A DNA stretch of 64,000 nt from Flavipsychrobacter stenotrophus (GCF_002954265.1 NZ_PPSL01000001.1:558001-622000), one strand, 5' to 3'; counted from the stretch's first letter, positions 7,376 to 16,330 are shown. Numbers and translations are program-made. The notes: generated by a model from the letters alone, not told the origin.

Positions 7376-10300
7376 ATGGCAAAAAAAAGTGATTTGCAAA
7401 TGGGTCATATACGTGAGGTAGAACCACCCAGGGTGCGCCACTTATTAATATACTATTTCTTCCAGGGGATAGGATTGTCTCTGTTTTTTACGGTTGCTAC
7501 ATCACTGTTCTTATCATCATTTGTAGCTGCCGATCTGCCGCTGGCTTTTGTATCTGCGGCGGTGGGCATGATAGTGGTAGGCGGTATATATAACATTATA
7601 GAGCGCAGGTTGGTCATCTACAGGCGTGCATTCCTGCTCATTATTATTGCTGCATCCGTGCTGTTGTTTTATCTGGGTATGCAAGCGCAGGCTGCTACCT
7701 GGGTGCCGTTTGTAATGTTTGTATGGTGCAGAGTGGTGTTTATGATCACCGACCTGGAGTTCTGGGGTTTGTCTAACCTGCTATTTGATACCCGGGATTC
7801 CAAGAGCCTGTTTGGGTGGATAAGTATGCGCGATGTGCCTGCTAAGGTTATAGGTTTTTTCTCAGTTGGATTACTACTGCCTGTTTTTGAGTTGCAATCG
7901 TTATTGCTGATTTCAGCGGGTGCATTTTTCCTTAACTTCTTTGTCATTCGACAGTTGCTCGACCCTCGTTATGCGAGAGATGTAAAGCCTGCTCCAGCCA
8001 AACAAGTGGGTGACCTGCGACGCAGATTGTTCCGGTTCCGAGGGGCTGGCTTGTTGGTTTTGATGTGTGCACTGGGTATTACGGGTGTGCTCCTTTTCTC
8101 TGTTGTTAACTTTTCGTTTCTTTCTCTGGTCGAAGATAAATTTCATAAAGCTTCAGAACTGGCGGCATATTTAGGACTCATATATGGTGTGGCCAACATT
8201 CTTATAGCCGGTGGTAAAACATTTATGACCAACAAGGTATTGTCGAGGCTGGGTGCCAAAACATCTATGTTGGTATTGCCGGTATTTATAATAGCAGTTG
8301 CGGCTGTCATTCTTGCCAAGGTTGGCGGTAGTGAGGAGCGGGTGCTTTTTTGTTTTATTCTTTTCCTGGCCGGTGGAGCCATGTTTAAAGAAGTATTTTA
8401 TGAGCCTATTTTTGTTAGCCTTTCGCAGCCGCTACCTACATCTGTAAGGAACAGGGCCTATGTAATTGTTCATGCTTTTGCAGAGTCGGGCGGTCTAGCA
8501 CTGGCCGGTGTATTGATCTATTACGCTTTTGGGCGTGTATCTCACCCCGATCCTTATCTGGCCACCAATATTATAGCCGGGCTATCTGTAATATGGACAG
8601 TGCTTATATTGGTTACTTTCAGAAAATATATCATTGCGTTTAAGGGAGCTATTGCCAGAAGAGTATTAGTAACAAGGGCTGTAGATTCATTCAATAGTTT
8701 TTCGCAAGCCATAATGAGGGAGAAGCTAGAGAGCCGGGAGCCTGATGATGTGATCTATGCTCATGAGATCTGCTCTGACAGCAATGTTCATTTTTTTGAA
8801 ACGGAACTGGGCCGACTACTCCGCCATGAATCTGAAAAGGTGAGGAAATATGCCTTGGAGAAAATGTCTGTTAAGACGCCTTTCAGCGACACGGATGTAT
8901 TAATATACCTTGCCGTTACCGATCCTACCATTGTGGTAAAGGAGTTGGCCATCATTCATAGTGGAGCAAGGTATAAAGATAGCTTTGGTGAGCAATACAA
9001 CAGTTTCCTGGAGAGCCCCGACCTGAGAATAAAGCAGGCTGCTATTAAGGGGCTGATGGAAAGCGGTAACCCGGAGATCATAATGATAGCGGGGCATAAG
9101 CTAAACGATCTGCTTGCATCGACTGAGGCTGCGCAGAATGTGATCGGTGCAACGATAATAGGTGATATGCACCTGAACAGTCACTACAGGCATTTACTGA
9201 AATTTTTTGAGCATCAGGATATTGCGGTACGTAAAGCAGCGATCATTGCAGCGGGCAAACTCACGCATCCTAAGCTGATGTCGGCGCTGTTCTTATTACT
9301 GGCAGACAGGCACCAGAGCGATGATGTAGTAAAATCTCTGAGCAATTACCAGAAAGATGTGGTGAATCATCTGCTCGAAAACAAGGGATTGCTGGAGCGA
9401 TACCCGGATGATATTCTAAAACTTTGCGGCTATATAGAAGAGAAAATAGCTGCTATGGTTATTTGTATGTATCTGCTGCCACCGGCAGATACAGAGTTGC
9501 TGGACGGTTGCCTGCAGGTCCTCTACCAGATGAATAACGAAAAGGTGGAAGTGGACAGAGGTGTTCTGGAACTGAAACTTGTTAACGTGGGTGCGTTGAT
9601 ACATTCCAGTCTGCATTATATAGACCAACTGCCCGACAGTGCTGTGCTACTGAAGGAGGCATTTACTGCTGAAATAAGAAATGCTAAAAGAAGGTTGTTG
9701 CTGCTGTTGTCGCTTATGTATGACAAAGAGACATTTAGTAAGATAATAGCCGCGTACGATAAGGCGGGAGATAAAAAGGCGCCTGTTATTAAAATGATGG
9801 AAGCGGTTTTTGATGAAAACCACAAAAAGAGATTCCTGCCTATTTTTGAGTTGAATGATAATGCAGCCTTAAAAGCGCATCTGGCGCAGTTCTACCAGCT
9901 ACAGGTAAAAGAAGACATAAGTGAAGCGGTACTGATGGGTAAGAAGAAGAGCATCTTCCTGTTGTGGACACAGGCAGCTGCATTGTATACTTATCTGCTG
10001 GAACTCTCTGATGATGTGTTGCAGATGTATAAAGACCATCATGAAAAAATGATCTTTGAAATGGTGCAGCTGGCATTGAGCCGCAAGCCATTTGCATTGA
10101 GGTTGATTGAGGATGAGTCGAACGCGAGCTTTACCATAGATCAGGAGCATGACGATGCGCTATTATATATAGAGAAGATAGTGGTGCTGAAGACCATTCC
10201 TATTTTCGAAAACTTTACCCAGTCTATGTTCTCTGCTATCTGTGATATTATGCAGGAAGAACGCTATTCGGCCAATGGTGTGTTGTATGGAGAAGGTGAG

Positions 10301-10546
10301 CCGGGTAACAGCATGTTCATTATCTACTATGGTACCGTGTCTATGTTCAACGGTGTGGCTGAGATCATGCGGCAGGGTGGTAAGGAGATAATAGTGAAGA
10401 TAGATACTCCGGGTCAGGAACTGGCATCGGCTAAGGCACTTACAGATACATTGCTGTTCAGGATCAATAAAGAAGACATTGATGCATTGAAGGCAACACA
10501 GCCGGTAATGGCACAGAGTATGTTGCAGATGTTTAGTACGGTGTAA
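7376..10546 (+). CDS. NTT-like membrane transporter fused to HEAT repeats and a cNMP-binding domain
   Basis: This is a very large protein of 1056 aa. Residues about 20-430 hold some twelve hydrophobic segments of the MFS or ATP/ADP-translocase (NTT) type (for example LLIYYFFQGIGLSLFFT and VLFCFILFLAGGAMF). Residues about 440-840 are helical pairs resembling HEAT repeats (LLRHESEKVRKYALEKM, DLRIKQAAIKGLMES, DIAVRKAAIIAAGKL). The last about 130 residues form a cyclic-nucleotide-binding-like beta barrel (YGEGEPGNSMFIIYYGTVSM). It is probably an inner-membrane transporter or sensor with a large cytoplasmic regulatory part. The substrate is unknown. A near-consensus -7 element (TAATATTG) lies at about 7332. 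Confidence 0.8.
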   Translation: MAKKSDLQMGHIREVEPPRVRHLLIYYFFQGIGLSLFFTVATSLFLSSFVAADLPLAFVSAAVGMIVVGGIYNIIERRLVIYRRAFLLIIIAASVLLFYLGMQAQAATWVPFVMFVWCRVVFMITDLEFWGLSNLLFDTRDSKSLFGWISMRDVPAKVIGFFSVGLLLPVFELQSLLLISAGAFFLNFFVIRQLLDPRYARDVKPAPAKQVGDLRRRLFRFRGAGLLVLMCALGITGVLLFSVVNFSFLSLVEDKFHKASELAAYLGLIYGVANILIAGGKTFMTNKVLSRLGAKTSMLVLPVFIIAVAAVILAKVGGSEERVLFCFILFLAGGAMFKEVFYEPIFVSLSQPLPTSVRNRAYVIVHAFAESGGLALAGVLIYYAFGRVSHPDPYLATNIIAGLSVIWTVLILVTFRKYIIAFKGAIARRVLVTRAVDSFNSFSQAIMREKLESREPDDVIYAHEICSDSNVHFFETELGRLLRHESEKVRKYALEKMSVKTPFSDTDVLIYLAVTDPTIVVKELAIIHSGARYKDSFGEQYNSFLESPDLRIKQAAIKGLMESGNPEIIMIAGHKLNDLLASTEAAQNVIGATIIGDMHLNSHYRHLLKFFEHQDIAVRKAAIIAAGKLTHPKLMSALFLLLADRHQSDDVVKSLSNYQKDVVNHLLENKGLLERYPDDILKLCGYIEEKIAAMVICMYLLPPADTELLDGCLQVLYQMNNEKVEVDRGVLELKLVNVGALIHSSLHYIDQLPDSAVLLKEAFTAEIRNAKRRLLLLLSLMYDKETFSKIIAAYDKAGDKKAPVIKMMEAVFDENHKKRFLPIFELNDNAALKAHLAQFYQLQVKEDISEAVLMGKKKSIFLLWTQAAALYTYLLELSDDVLQMYKDHHEKMIFEMVQLALSRKPFALRLIEDESNASFTIDQEHDDALLYIEKIVVLKTIPIFENFTQSMFSAICDIMQEERYSANGVLYGEGEPGNSMFIIYYGTVSMFNGVAEIMRQGGKEIIVKIDTPGQELASAKALTDTLLFRINKEDIDALKATQPVMAQSMLQMFSTV

Positions 10547-10637
10547 TATTAAGTCAAAAGGCAAAAGTGAAAACTTAAAGGTGATTACTCTGGCACATTC
10601 TTAATAGCCTATGCGTGTGTGATAGTTATTTTGATTT

Positions 10638-10672
10638 CAGATTTGACAACTTTTAGAAAGTTGTCAAGTCTG
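10638..10672. repeat. TTGACAACTTT palindromic repeat, copy 1
   Basis: A hairpin with arms CAGATTTGACAACTTT and AAAGTTGTCAAGTCTG lies between two convergent genes. Near-identical hairpins lie at 16297-16330 and 27463-27496. There is no T-run on either side, so it is not a classical terminator, although it may slow or end transcription. Confidence 0.75.
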
Positions 10673-10682
10673 ACACGGTAGT

Positions 10683-11615
10683 TTACTTTATCTCATGTTC
10701 CTTATTCCTAAAATCTGTTAGCTTCCCCGATGCCTCATTAATAAAATTTAGCGGCACAGGTATCTTGCCATGGCCATCTTCTATATCTATAATATAAGTG
10801 GGGTATGCAATGCCGCTAAGGGTGGCCGTTAATTGTGTGGCAATTTCTTTCTCCTTTTCTATGTCTACCGTAAAATGCTGAATACCTTTTACCGCATCGC
10901 AGTGATAGAGATAGTAGGGTATAACTCCCTTGTGGTGGAGTTGGGTATATAATTGATGTAGTGTTTCAAAGCTGTCGTTGATGCCTTTGAGGAAGACGGT
11001 TTGTGATAACAGAGTAACGCGGTGGATTCGTAACATGGCTATTGCTTCCAGTGCCTGCTCAGTAAGTTCATCGGGGTGGTTTATGTGTAATAATATATAG
11101 AACGGTCTTTGTTTTGCAATTTCATCTATTAATGACAGTAGCAACTGAATAGCATCCGACTGAAATGCTTCAGGTAACTGCAAGGGTAGACGAGTGCCGA
11201 TGCGGAAGACCTTTATGCTGTGTATTACTTTTAGTTGTTGTAATAGTTGATAAGTGAGTTTGGCAGTGTAGAATGGATCGCCACCAGATAAGATCACATC
11301 ATCGATCTCGGGGTGTTGATGCAGGTAAGTGACTATGTTGTTGATGTTATCATCGGTCAACGTGCCTTCTGCATTGCCTATCTGGCGGATACGGGTACAG
11401 AAGCGGCAATGGGCAGCGCATTGGTAGCTTACTTTAATAAGTGCTCTATTGCTGTATTTATGCACAAGTCCTTTTACTACTTCATGATCGTCTTCATGTA
11501 ATGGGTCATTGTAAGTGTCATCTGAAAATGGCTCAGATCCACCGGCATTATACTGATTAGCAACTGACGCACTGCCTGCAATTGATCTTAGGTACGGGGT
11601 TATTTTTTCTTTCAT
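10683..11615 (-). CDS. Lysine 2,3-aminomutase-like radical SAM/PLP enzyme (short form)
   Basis: The radical SAM cluster motif is C66-x3-C70-x2-C73 (CAAHCRFC). K284 in DGHGKIPV matches the PLP-binding Lys of lysine 2,3-aminomutase. D240 (in YHCDAV) and D277 match the two Asp residues that hold the lysine side chain in the clostridial enzyme: the spacings 240-277-284 equal 293-330-337. At 310 aa it is shorter than classical KamA/AblA. It would interconvert lysine and beta-lysine or act on a related substrate. The EpmB alternative, which acts on EF-P, is less likely given the Asp pair. The start overlaps the end of the GNAT gene by 4 bp, so it is the third gene of an operon. Confidence 0.82.
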   Translation of the reverse strand: MKEKITPYLRSIAGSASVANQYNAGGSEPFSDDTYNDPLHEDDHEVVKGLVHKYSNRALIKVSYQCAAHCRFCTRIRQIGNAEGTLTDDNINNIVTYLHQHPEIDDVILSGGDPFYTAKLTYQLLQQLKVIHSIKVFRIGTRLPLQLPEAFQSDAIQLLLSLIDEIAKQRPFYILLHINHPDELTEQALEAIAMLRIHRVTLLSQTVFLKGINDSFETLHQLYTQLHHKGVIPYYLYHCDAVKGIQHFTVDIEKEKEIATQLTATLSGIAYPTYIIDIEDGHGKIPVPLNFINEASGKLTDFRNKEHEIK

Positions 11616-12241
11616 GACAGGTCTATAGTTTGTGACTCAACAAAAGAATATAGTGGATGTGCTTTGGCCTGCTCATAGAAATTTGAAGCCTCTACCATGT
11701 GAATATCTGAATTGATGTGGCCTATGATTGGGTAGGTTTCATCTATGTTGCCTGCTTTAATACCATTAGCCGCATTTACAAATGGTATGGCCGCAAGGTT
11801 ACGAACAGGTTCATTTACTGTAGTTGCAAATAGTGTTTCGTGCCCCATAGCAAATGCCCATGAAGTTATGTGATACGCCAATGCTACGGCAGCGCGCTTG
11901 TGACCTGTGAGAAAGGCAAATTGTTCGAAGTAGCATAACTGTTGCTGTTCATATTGAGCAAGGTCTATGTGCCATGAGGCACTATGTCGGCGTACCCATA
12001 CATCTGACTCTCGCAACTTTCCATCGGGGAAGATTATACCAAAGCCTATGACCTTATTGTCTTCTTCTGCAACCAGGCAGTAGGATGTGTTAATGTAATC
12101 GAGGTAGGTAGCTTCGTCGGTACCTAGTAAGAAGCCACCGGTTGTTGTATTTGTACCATTGATAGCTAATGGTAAATGGTCCTTTATATATAAAAAAGCT
12201 TTGGCATCTGCAGGTGTGGCCTTACGTAGTTTTGTCTTCAT
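11612..12241 (-). CDS. GNAT-family acyltransferase-like protein
   Basis: This 209-aa protein has the GNAT layout: an N-terminal RKATPADAKAF strand-helix, a central sheet (CLVAEEDNKVIGFGII), then a degenerate acetyl-CoA loop around GHKRAAVALAYHITSWAF. The C-terminal part (LAAIPFVNAANGIKAG) is less typical. It overlaps the desaturase gene by 20 bp and the aminomutase gene by 4 bp, so the three must be translated together. Pairing an aminomutase with a GNAT recalls ablA-ablB, which make N-epsilon-acetyl-beta-lysine. This protein is shorter than AblB, and the added desaturase suggests another product. Confidence 0.7.
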   Translation of the reverse strand: MKTKLRKATPADAKAFLYIKDHLPLAINGTNTTTGGFLLGTDEATYLDYINTSYCLVAEEDNKVIGFGIIFPDGKLRESDVWVRRHSASWHIDLAQYEQQQLCYFEQFAFLTGHKRAAVALAYHITSWAFAMGHETLFATTVNEPVRNLAAIPFVNAANGIKAGNIDETYPIIGHINSDIHMVEASNFYEQAKAHPLYSFVESQTIDLS

Positions 12242-13166
12242 ATACTATTGTTGGGCCTTTTACCTGGTTAATAATGGCACGGAAGAAATTCCATGTGTTT
12301 TGATTCTGCTCGGTGTATTTCTGTGGGAGTGGTGTGCTCCTGGTTGGCAATTCATGCCAGGGGACATTGGGATATTGATGATGAGTGGCGTGTTCATTAA
12401 AGTTCATCAGTATCCATGAGAAAATAGGCACTCGTTTTACTGAACGCACATTAAAACGAACGCCTGTTCCGGTTGTGGTGTCATAATGAAATATATAGAC
12501 CAACATAGACAGGATCCATGCAAATGAGAGCATAGGGTAGCCAAGCGTATAGAGGTATATCTCTTTACAGAGCAAGAAGAATACTGACAGATGTAATGCT
12601 ACACCCAATGAAAAGAGTGCTATAGATTTCAGTTGATCCTTAATGCCCCAGTTGTTGAATGCAGGTGAGATCTTTTTTGATAAGGATACCGGGACAAAGA
12701 GGAACAACAAAATGGAGATAAGTGAGTGAAAGAAGAACCCACCAAAGAACACACTGATGTACCATACCGTATAGCAGTATATTTTTCTCATTAGAGAAGG
12801 ATTGCCTTTTATAACAAATGTATCGAGGGAAGATGTGTGGTGGTCTTTGCGATTGAAGCCATGGTGGAACATGTGTATCTTTCTGTAGATAGTTATAGGA
12901 ACCATTATTGGGAGCAACACTACAGATCCCCACAGATCATTGAGTTGTTTGTTGTCTCTAAAAAGTTTGTTGTGAGATGCTTCGTGACCAACAATATAAA
13001 ATCTGTAAAACCATAGTCCCTGGAAAATAAGTAACGGAGTATAGATGATCCATTTCGCAGTGCTACTAATTGGTAGATGTTGTACACCTACTGCTGCGAT
13101 GCTGATGATCACAAAAACAGAAAGTGTTTCGAAAATGAGTTTATTGTTTATAGACAGTGTTGACAT
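12222..13166 (-). CDS. Fatty-acid-desaturase-like membrane di-iron enzyme
   Basis: This 314-aa integral membrane protein carries the three histidine boxes of the desaturase/hydroxylase superfamily: GHEASHN near residue 60, HMFHHG near 98-103, and NEHATHHQYPNVPWHE near 259-274. Between them are four or more hydrophobic segments. It would use O2 and a di-iron centre to desaturate or hydroxylate an acyl chain or a small molecule. It is the first gene of the three-gene operon ending at 10683. A perfect dyad starts 25 bp upstream of its start codon (13191-13219) and may be the operator. Confidence 0.82.
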   Translation of the reverse strand: MSTLSINNKLIFETLSVFVIISIAAVGVQHLPISSTAKWIIYTPLLIFQGLWFYRFYIVGHEASHNKLFRDNKQLNDLWGSVVLLPIMVPITIYRKIHMFHHGFNRKDHHTSSLDTFVIKGNPSLMRKIYCYTVWYISVFFGGFFFHSLISILLFLFVPVSLSKKISPAFNNWGIKDQLKSIALFSLGVALHLSVFFLLCKEIYLYTLGYPMLSFAWILSMLVYIFHYDTTTGTGVRFNVRSVKRVPIFSWILMNFNEHATHHQYPNVPWHELPTRSTPLPQKYTEQNQNTWNFFRAIINQVKGPTIVYEDKTT

Positions 13167-13190
13167 TGGTGTGTCCGAAAAATGTTAGTG

Positions 13191-13219
13191 ATTGACAATG
13201 TAATTACATGATTGTCAAT
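13191..13219. promoter_or_regulatory. Dyad symmetry upstream of the desaturase operon
   Basis: ATTGACAAT (13191-13199) and ATTGTCAAT (13211-13219) are exact inverted repeats, and the centre holds the palindrome ATGTAATTACAT. The size fits a TetR- or MarR-type dimer site. A weak -7-like element (GATTTTTG) lies just upstream at about 13223-13230. No regulator gene lies next to it. Confidence 0.5.
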
Positions 13220-13328
13220 TAGCAAAAATCCAGCCAAAAATGAATGTGTTGTTTAGGGCGCTCAAAGAAAGTTCAGAGTGGATGTTTTGTGCACTCATCA
13301 TGGCGCGGGAAAAGAGTCTACAAAAAAA

Positions 13329-13356
13329 AGTCCCGAGATACCTTGGTATCTCGGGA
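13329..13356 (-). terminator. Intrinsic terminator on the minus strand without an annotated gene
   Basis: A stem of 11-12 bp (CCCGAGATACC, loop TT, GGTATCTCGGG) is followed on the minus strand by eight T. No minus-strand gene lies upstream of it up to 13706, so it may end a small RNA. Confidence 0.6.
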
Positions 13357-13590
13357 AGGGACTGTACTTACTAACCCATCGTCAGCACAGCAAATATCTG
13401 AAAAAGGTTCGGAATTGAAAAATTATTTTTGAAATAGCTGGGATGGTTGTTGGTATTTATATTTTATTGTTTTGTAAGGGGTAATGACCTTGTAGAGTTT
13501 ATTATATAACTATATGTTCATTATCAACTAAATATGAACGTTAATTGAAGTAAATAATTGTCAAATTGTCGCACTCTAAAATTTGTTAAC

Positions 13591-13636
13591 GACAATATGG
13601 CTGATCGTTATTTTGAATTCAGACATTATGGCTGAT
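13591..13636. promoter_or_regulatory. Tandem sites upstream of hsp20
   Basis: GACAATATGGCTGAT (13591-13605) and GACATTATGGCTGAT (13622-13636) differ at one base and start 31 bp apart, three helical turns. They lie 70-115 bp before the hsp20 start and just upstream of a near-consensus -7 element (TTAGTTTG). They could be activator or repressor sites. Confidence 0.45.
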
Positions 13637-13706
13637 AAAATCGATTGGTACTTAGTTTGATTTAGTACTAACAAATCAATCATTAAAAACTAAAAAAATA
13701 AAAACT

Positions 13707-14153
13707 ATGTATCAGAAAAGAAGTTACGGAATGATGCCGGCCACATTTGGCGGATTATTGGAAAACATGTTGCACAATGGCATTAGCAGGATCAATGAAG
13801 ATGCAACTGCAGGATCTACACCGGTGAATATTCATGAAACAGACAAAGGCTATGATCTGCATGTTGTGGCTCCAGGCATCAGGAAAGAAGATTTCAAGAT
13901 CAATGTTGATAAGAACGTATTGACCGTTTCTTATGAGCACAAAGAAGAAACAAAAGAAGAAGGTAAGGAAGAAAATCAGGTGAAGTTCTTACGCACTGAG
14001 TACAGTGTAAAGTCTTTCAAGAGAAGTTTTACGCTGAATGAGAAGATAGATACCACAGCCATATCTGCAAAGTATAGCGATGGTATACTGAATGTATCCT
14101 TACCTAAAAAGGAAAATGCAGAAGTTCCTGCAAAGGAAATTGTGATCAACTAA
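13707..14153 (+). CDS. Hsp20/alpha-crystallin small heat shock protein
   Basis: This 148-aa ATP-independent chaperone binds unfolding proteins in the cytoplasm. The alpha-crystallin domain runs from about residue 38 (TPVNIHETDKGYDLHVVAPG) to about 135, with the beta-strand pattern FKINVDKNVLTVSY and the SDGILNVSLPK motif typical of the family's C-terminal strand. A C-terminal AKEIVIN tail supplies the I-x-I-like oligomerisation motif. It is monocistronic, with a terminator at 14179-14212. A pair of 15-bp direct repeats upstream may regulate it. Confidence 0.93.
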   Translation: MYQKRSYGMMPATFGGLLENMLHNGISRINEDATAGSTPVNIHETDKGYDLHVVAPGIRKEDFKINVDKNVLTVSYEHKEETKEEGKEENQVKFLRTEYSVKSFKRSFTLNEKIDTTAISAKYSDGILNVSLPKKENAEVPAKEIVIN

Positions 14154-14178
14154 GCGTAGTAGTGTGTGTGAATGTGAT

Positions 14179-14212
14179 GGGCAGTGCTGAAAAGTGCTGC
14201 CCTTTGCTATTT
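14179..14212 (+). terminator. Terminator of hsp20
   Basis: GGGCAG (14179-14184) pairs with CTGCCC (14197-14202), with extra pairing inside, followed by TTTGCTATTT. Confidence 0.65.
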
Positions 14213-14289
14213 AGTTATATCCGTTTAAAATGTAGATTTAGTAATTCTATAATTTTCACTCTTCAATATTTTGAACTATTTTCGCCTTC

Positions 14290-15339
14290 ATGGAAAAAAC
14301 TCTGTTGATAACCGGTGGGGCAGGCTTTATTGGTTCCCATGTTGTAAGATTATTTGTTCAGAAACATCCTGAATATCATATCGTTAACCTGGATGCACTT
14401 ACTTATGCAGGCAACCTTGAGAACCTTAAGGATATTGAGAATGAGCCGAATTACACATTCGAACATGCCAATATAAATGACGCCGAAAAGATAACTGAGT
14501 TATTTGCTAAATATAAGTTTGATGGGGTGGTGCATCTGGCAGCGGAAAGTCATGTAGACCGTTCTATCACCGACCCAAATGCATTTATACAAACGAATGT
14601 AATGGGCACAGCCAACCTGCTCAATGCAGCACTGGCGGCATGGAAGGGTAACTTTGAAGGTAAGCGTTTCTACCACGTTTCTACCGATGAGGTATACGGT
14701 TCACTGGGTGATACCGGCTTCTTCCTGGAGACAACGCCATACGATCCACAATCACCATATTCTGCATCTAAAGCAGCGTCAGATCATTTGGTGCGTGCAT
14801 ATGGCAATACTTATCATATGCCATTTGTGTTGACCAATTGTTCTAACAATTATGGTCCTAACCATTTCCCTGAGAAACTGATACCGCTATTTATTAATAA
14901 CATCCGCAACAAGAAGCCATTGCCTGTTTATGGAGATGGTAAATATACCCGCGACTGGTTGTATGTAATTGACCATGCAAGGGCTATAGAACTGGTATTT
15001 GAGAAGGGTAGGAACGGTGAGACTTACAATATCGGTGGTTTCAACGAATGGCAGAATATAGAACTGGTAAAGTTGTTGTGCCGTGAAATGGACGAAAAGC
15101 TGGGTCGCGAGAAGGGCGAATCTGAAAAGCTAATTGCTTACATCAAAGACCGTCCGGGTCATGACAGGCGTTATGCTATTGATGCTACCAAGCTGAATAA
15201 AGAGTTGGGATGGTATCCGTCAGTGACTTTTGAAGAAGGACTGAGCAAAACAATAGACTGGTATTTGGCTAATGAGGAGTGGTTGAACAACGTGACATCA
15301 GGAGACTACCAAAAATATTACACCAAGCAGTATAATTAA
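14290..15339 (+). CDS. rfbB: dTDP-glucose 4,6-dehydratase
   Basis: The enzyme converts dTDP-glucose to dTDP-4-keto-6-deoxyglucose, the second step of dTDP-rhamnose and related deoxysugar synthesis. The 349-aa extended SDR protein has the NAD-binding GGAGFIGSH near residues 9-17, the [11 protein letters not shown] stretch, the STDEVYG motif and the catalytic YSASK. The downstream neighbour rfbA makes its substrate. Only these two genes of the pathway are here; rfbC and rfbD are not adjacent. The 30-bp spacer to rfbA contains short ACTTACGACTTAC repeats. Confidence 0.96.
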   Translation: MEKTLLITGGAGFIGSHVVRLFVQKHPEYHIVNLDALTYAGNLENLKDIENEPNYTFEHANINDAEKITELFAKYKFDGVVHLAAESHVDRSITDPNAFIQTNVMGTANLLNAALAAWKGNFEGKRFYHVSTDEVYGSLGDTGFFLETTPYDPQSPYSASKAASDHLVRAYGNTYHMPFVLTNCSNNYGPNHFPEKLIPLFINNIRNKKPLPVYGDGKYTRDWLYVIDHARAIELVFEKGRNGETYNIGGFNEWQNIELVKLLCREMDEKLGREKGESEKLIAYIKDRPGHDRRYAIDATKLNKELGWYPSVTFEEGLSKTIDWYLANEEWLNNVTSGDYQKYYTKQYN

Positions 15340-15368
15340 TTACTTACGACTTACAACTTACGACTAAT

Positions 15369-16235
15369 ATGAAAGGAATTATTCTTGCAGGTGGATCAGG
15401 TACAAGGCTGTACCCATTGACAATAGCGGTAAGTAAGCAGCTGATGCCTGTTTATGATAAGCCAATGATCTATTATCCTTTGTCTACTTTGCTATTAGCT
15501 GGTATCAATGAGATATTGATCATAACCACGCCTGAAGATCAGCCTGCATTTAAGAAGTTGCTTGGAGATGGTAGCCAGATAGGTTGCAGTTTTGAGTATG
15601 TGGTGCAGCCTAAGCCGGAAGGTTTGGCACAGGCATTTATATTAGGTGCTGATTTTGTGGGTAATAATCCTGCCGCGTTGGTACTGGGTGATAACATATT
15701 CCACGGTTCAGGAATGGGTACATTGCTTAAGAATAATGCTGATCCCGATGGTGCGGTTGTATTCGCTTACCAGGTTCATGATCCTGAGCGTTATGGCGTA
15801 GTGGAATTTGACAAGAACTATAATGTATTGAGTATAGAAGAAAAGCCTGAAAAGCCTAAATCAAACTTCGCTGTACCAGGCTTGTACTTTTATGATAATG
15901 ATATTGTACCTATTGCAAAGTCTATCAAACCTTCTCATAGGGGCGAACTGGAGATCACAGATATCAACAAGGTATACCTGGAGAAGGGTAAGCTAAAGGT
16001 GGGTGTATTAGACCGCGGAACTGCATGGTTAGATACCGGTACATTTGATTCATTGATAGAGGCAGGCGAATTTATCGAAGTGATAGAAAAACGCCAGGGG
16101 TTGAAAATCGGTTGTATAGAAGAGATCGCTTACCGCAACGGTTGGATCAATGACGAGCAGATGGAAAAGCAGGCTAAGATATATATGAAGAGTGGATATG
16201 GTAAGTATCTACAGGGATTGATAGGTAATTTATAA
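15369..16235 (+). CDS. rfbA: Glucose-1-phosphate thymidylyltransferase
   Basis: RfbA makes dTDP-glucose from dTTP and glucose-1-phosphate. The 288-aa length is typical. The nucleotide-binding start [37 protein letters not shown] and the metal-binding LGDNIFHG are all present, as is the [17 protein letters not shown] region. It follows rfbB with a 30-bp spacer and is presumably co-transcribed. A terminator hairpin follows at 16260-16290. Confidence 0.96.
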   Translation: MKGIILAGGSGTRLYPLTIAVSKQLMPVYDKPMIYYPLSTLLLAGINEILIITTPEDQPAFKKLLGDGSQIGCSFEYVVQPKPEGLAQAFILGADFVGNNPAALVLGDNIFHGSGMGTLLKNNADPDGAVVFAYQVHDPERYGVVEFDKNYNVLSIEEKPEKPKSNFAVPGLYFYDNDIVPIAKSIKPSHRGELEITDINKVYLEKGKLKVGVLDRGTAWLDTGTFDSLIEAGEFIEVIEKRQGLKIGCIEEIAYRNGWINDEQMEKQAKIYMKSGYGKYLQGLIGNL

Positions 16236-16259
16236 TCTTTTCGAGTTTTATTGTTGATG

Positions 16260-16290
16260 GCCCGGATCTTTTGGTTCGGGCTATTTTGTT
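16260..16290 (+). terminator. Terminator of rfbBA
   Basis: GCCCGGA (16260-16266) pairs with TTCGGGC (16275-16281), followed by TATTTTGTT. Confidence 0.7.
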
Positions 16291-16296
16291 ATTGAG

Positions 16297-16330
16297 AGAT
16301 TTGACAACTTTTTAGAAAGTTGTCAAATCT
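16297..16330. repeat. TTGACAACTTT palindromic repeat, copy 2
   Basis: AGATTTGACAACTTT and AAAGTTGTCAAATCT are perfectly complementary around a short loop. It lies between the rfbA terminator and the convergent flavoprotein gene. Same family as 10638-10672 and 27463-27496. Confidence 0.8.

Larger units (their letters stand above)
13220..13700. other. Non-coding stretch between the desaturase operon and hsp20
   Basis: About 480 bp hold no credible protein gene. A 62-codon frame at 13244-13432 spans a hairpin and is not believable. The stretch contains a minus-strand terminator (13329-13356) and two copies of GACA(A/T)TATGGCTGAT (13591-13605, 13622-13636). The sequence is AT-rich from about 13400. 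Confidence 0.5.

Noticed and set aside
10683-11615. Assigning the radical SAM enzyme as EpmB
   Set aside because: Both lysine-binding Asp residues and the PLP Lys are kept at the spacing of lysine 2,3-aminomutase, and no EF-P or EpmA gene is near; EpmB remains possible but less likely.
13244-13432. 62-codon frame before hsp20
   Set aside because: It runs through a strong terminator hairpin and has no protein-like composition.
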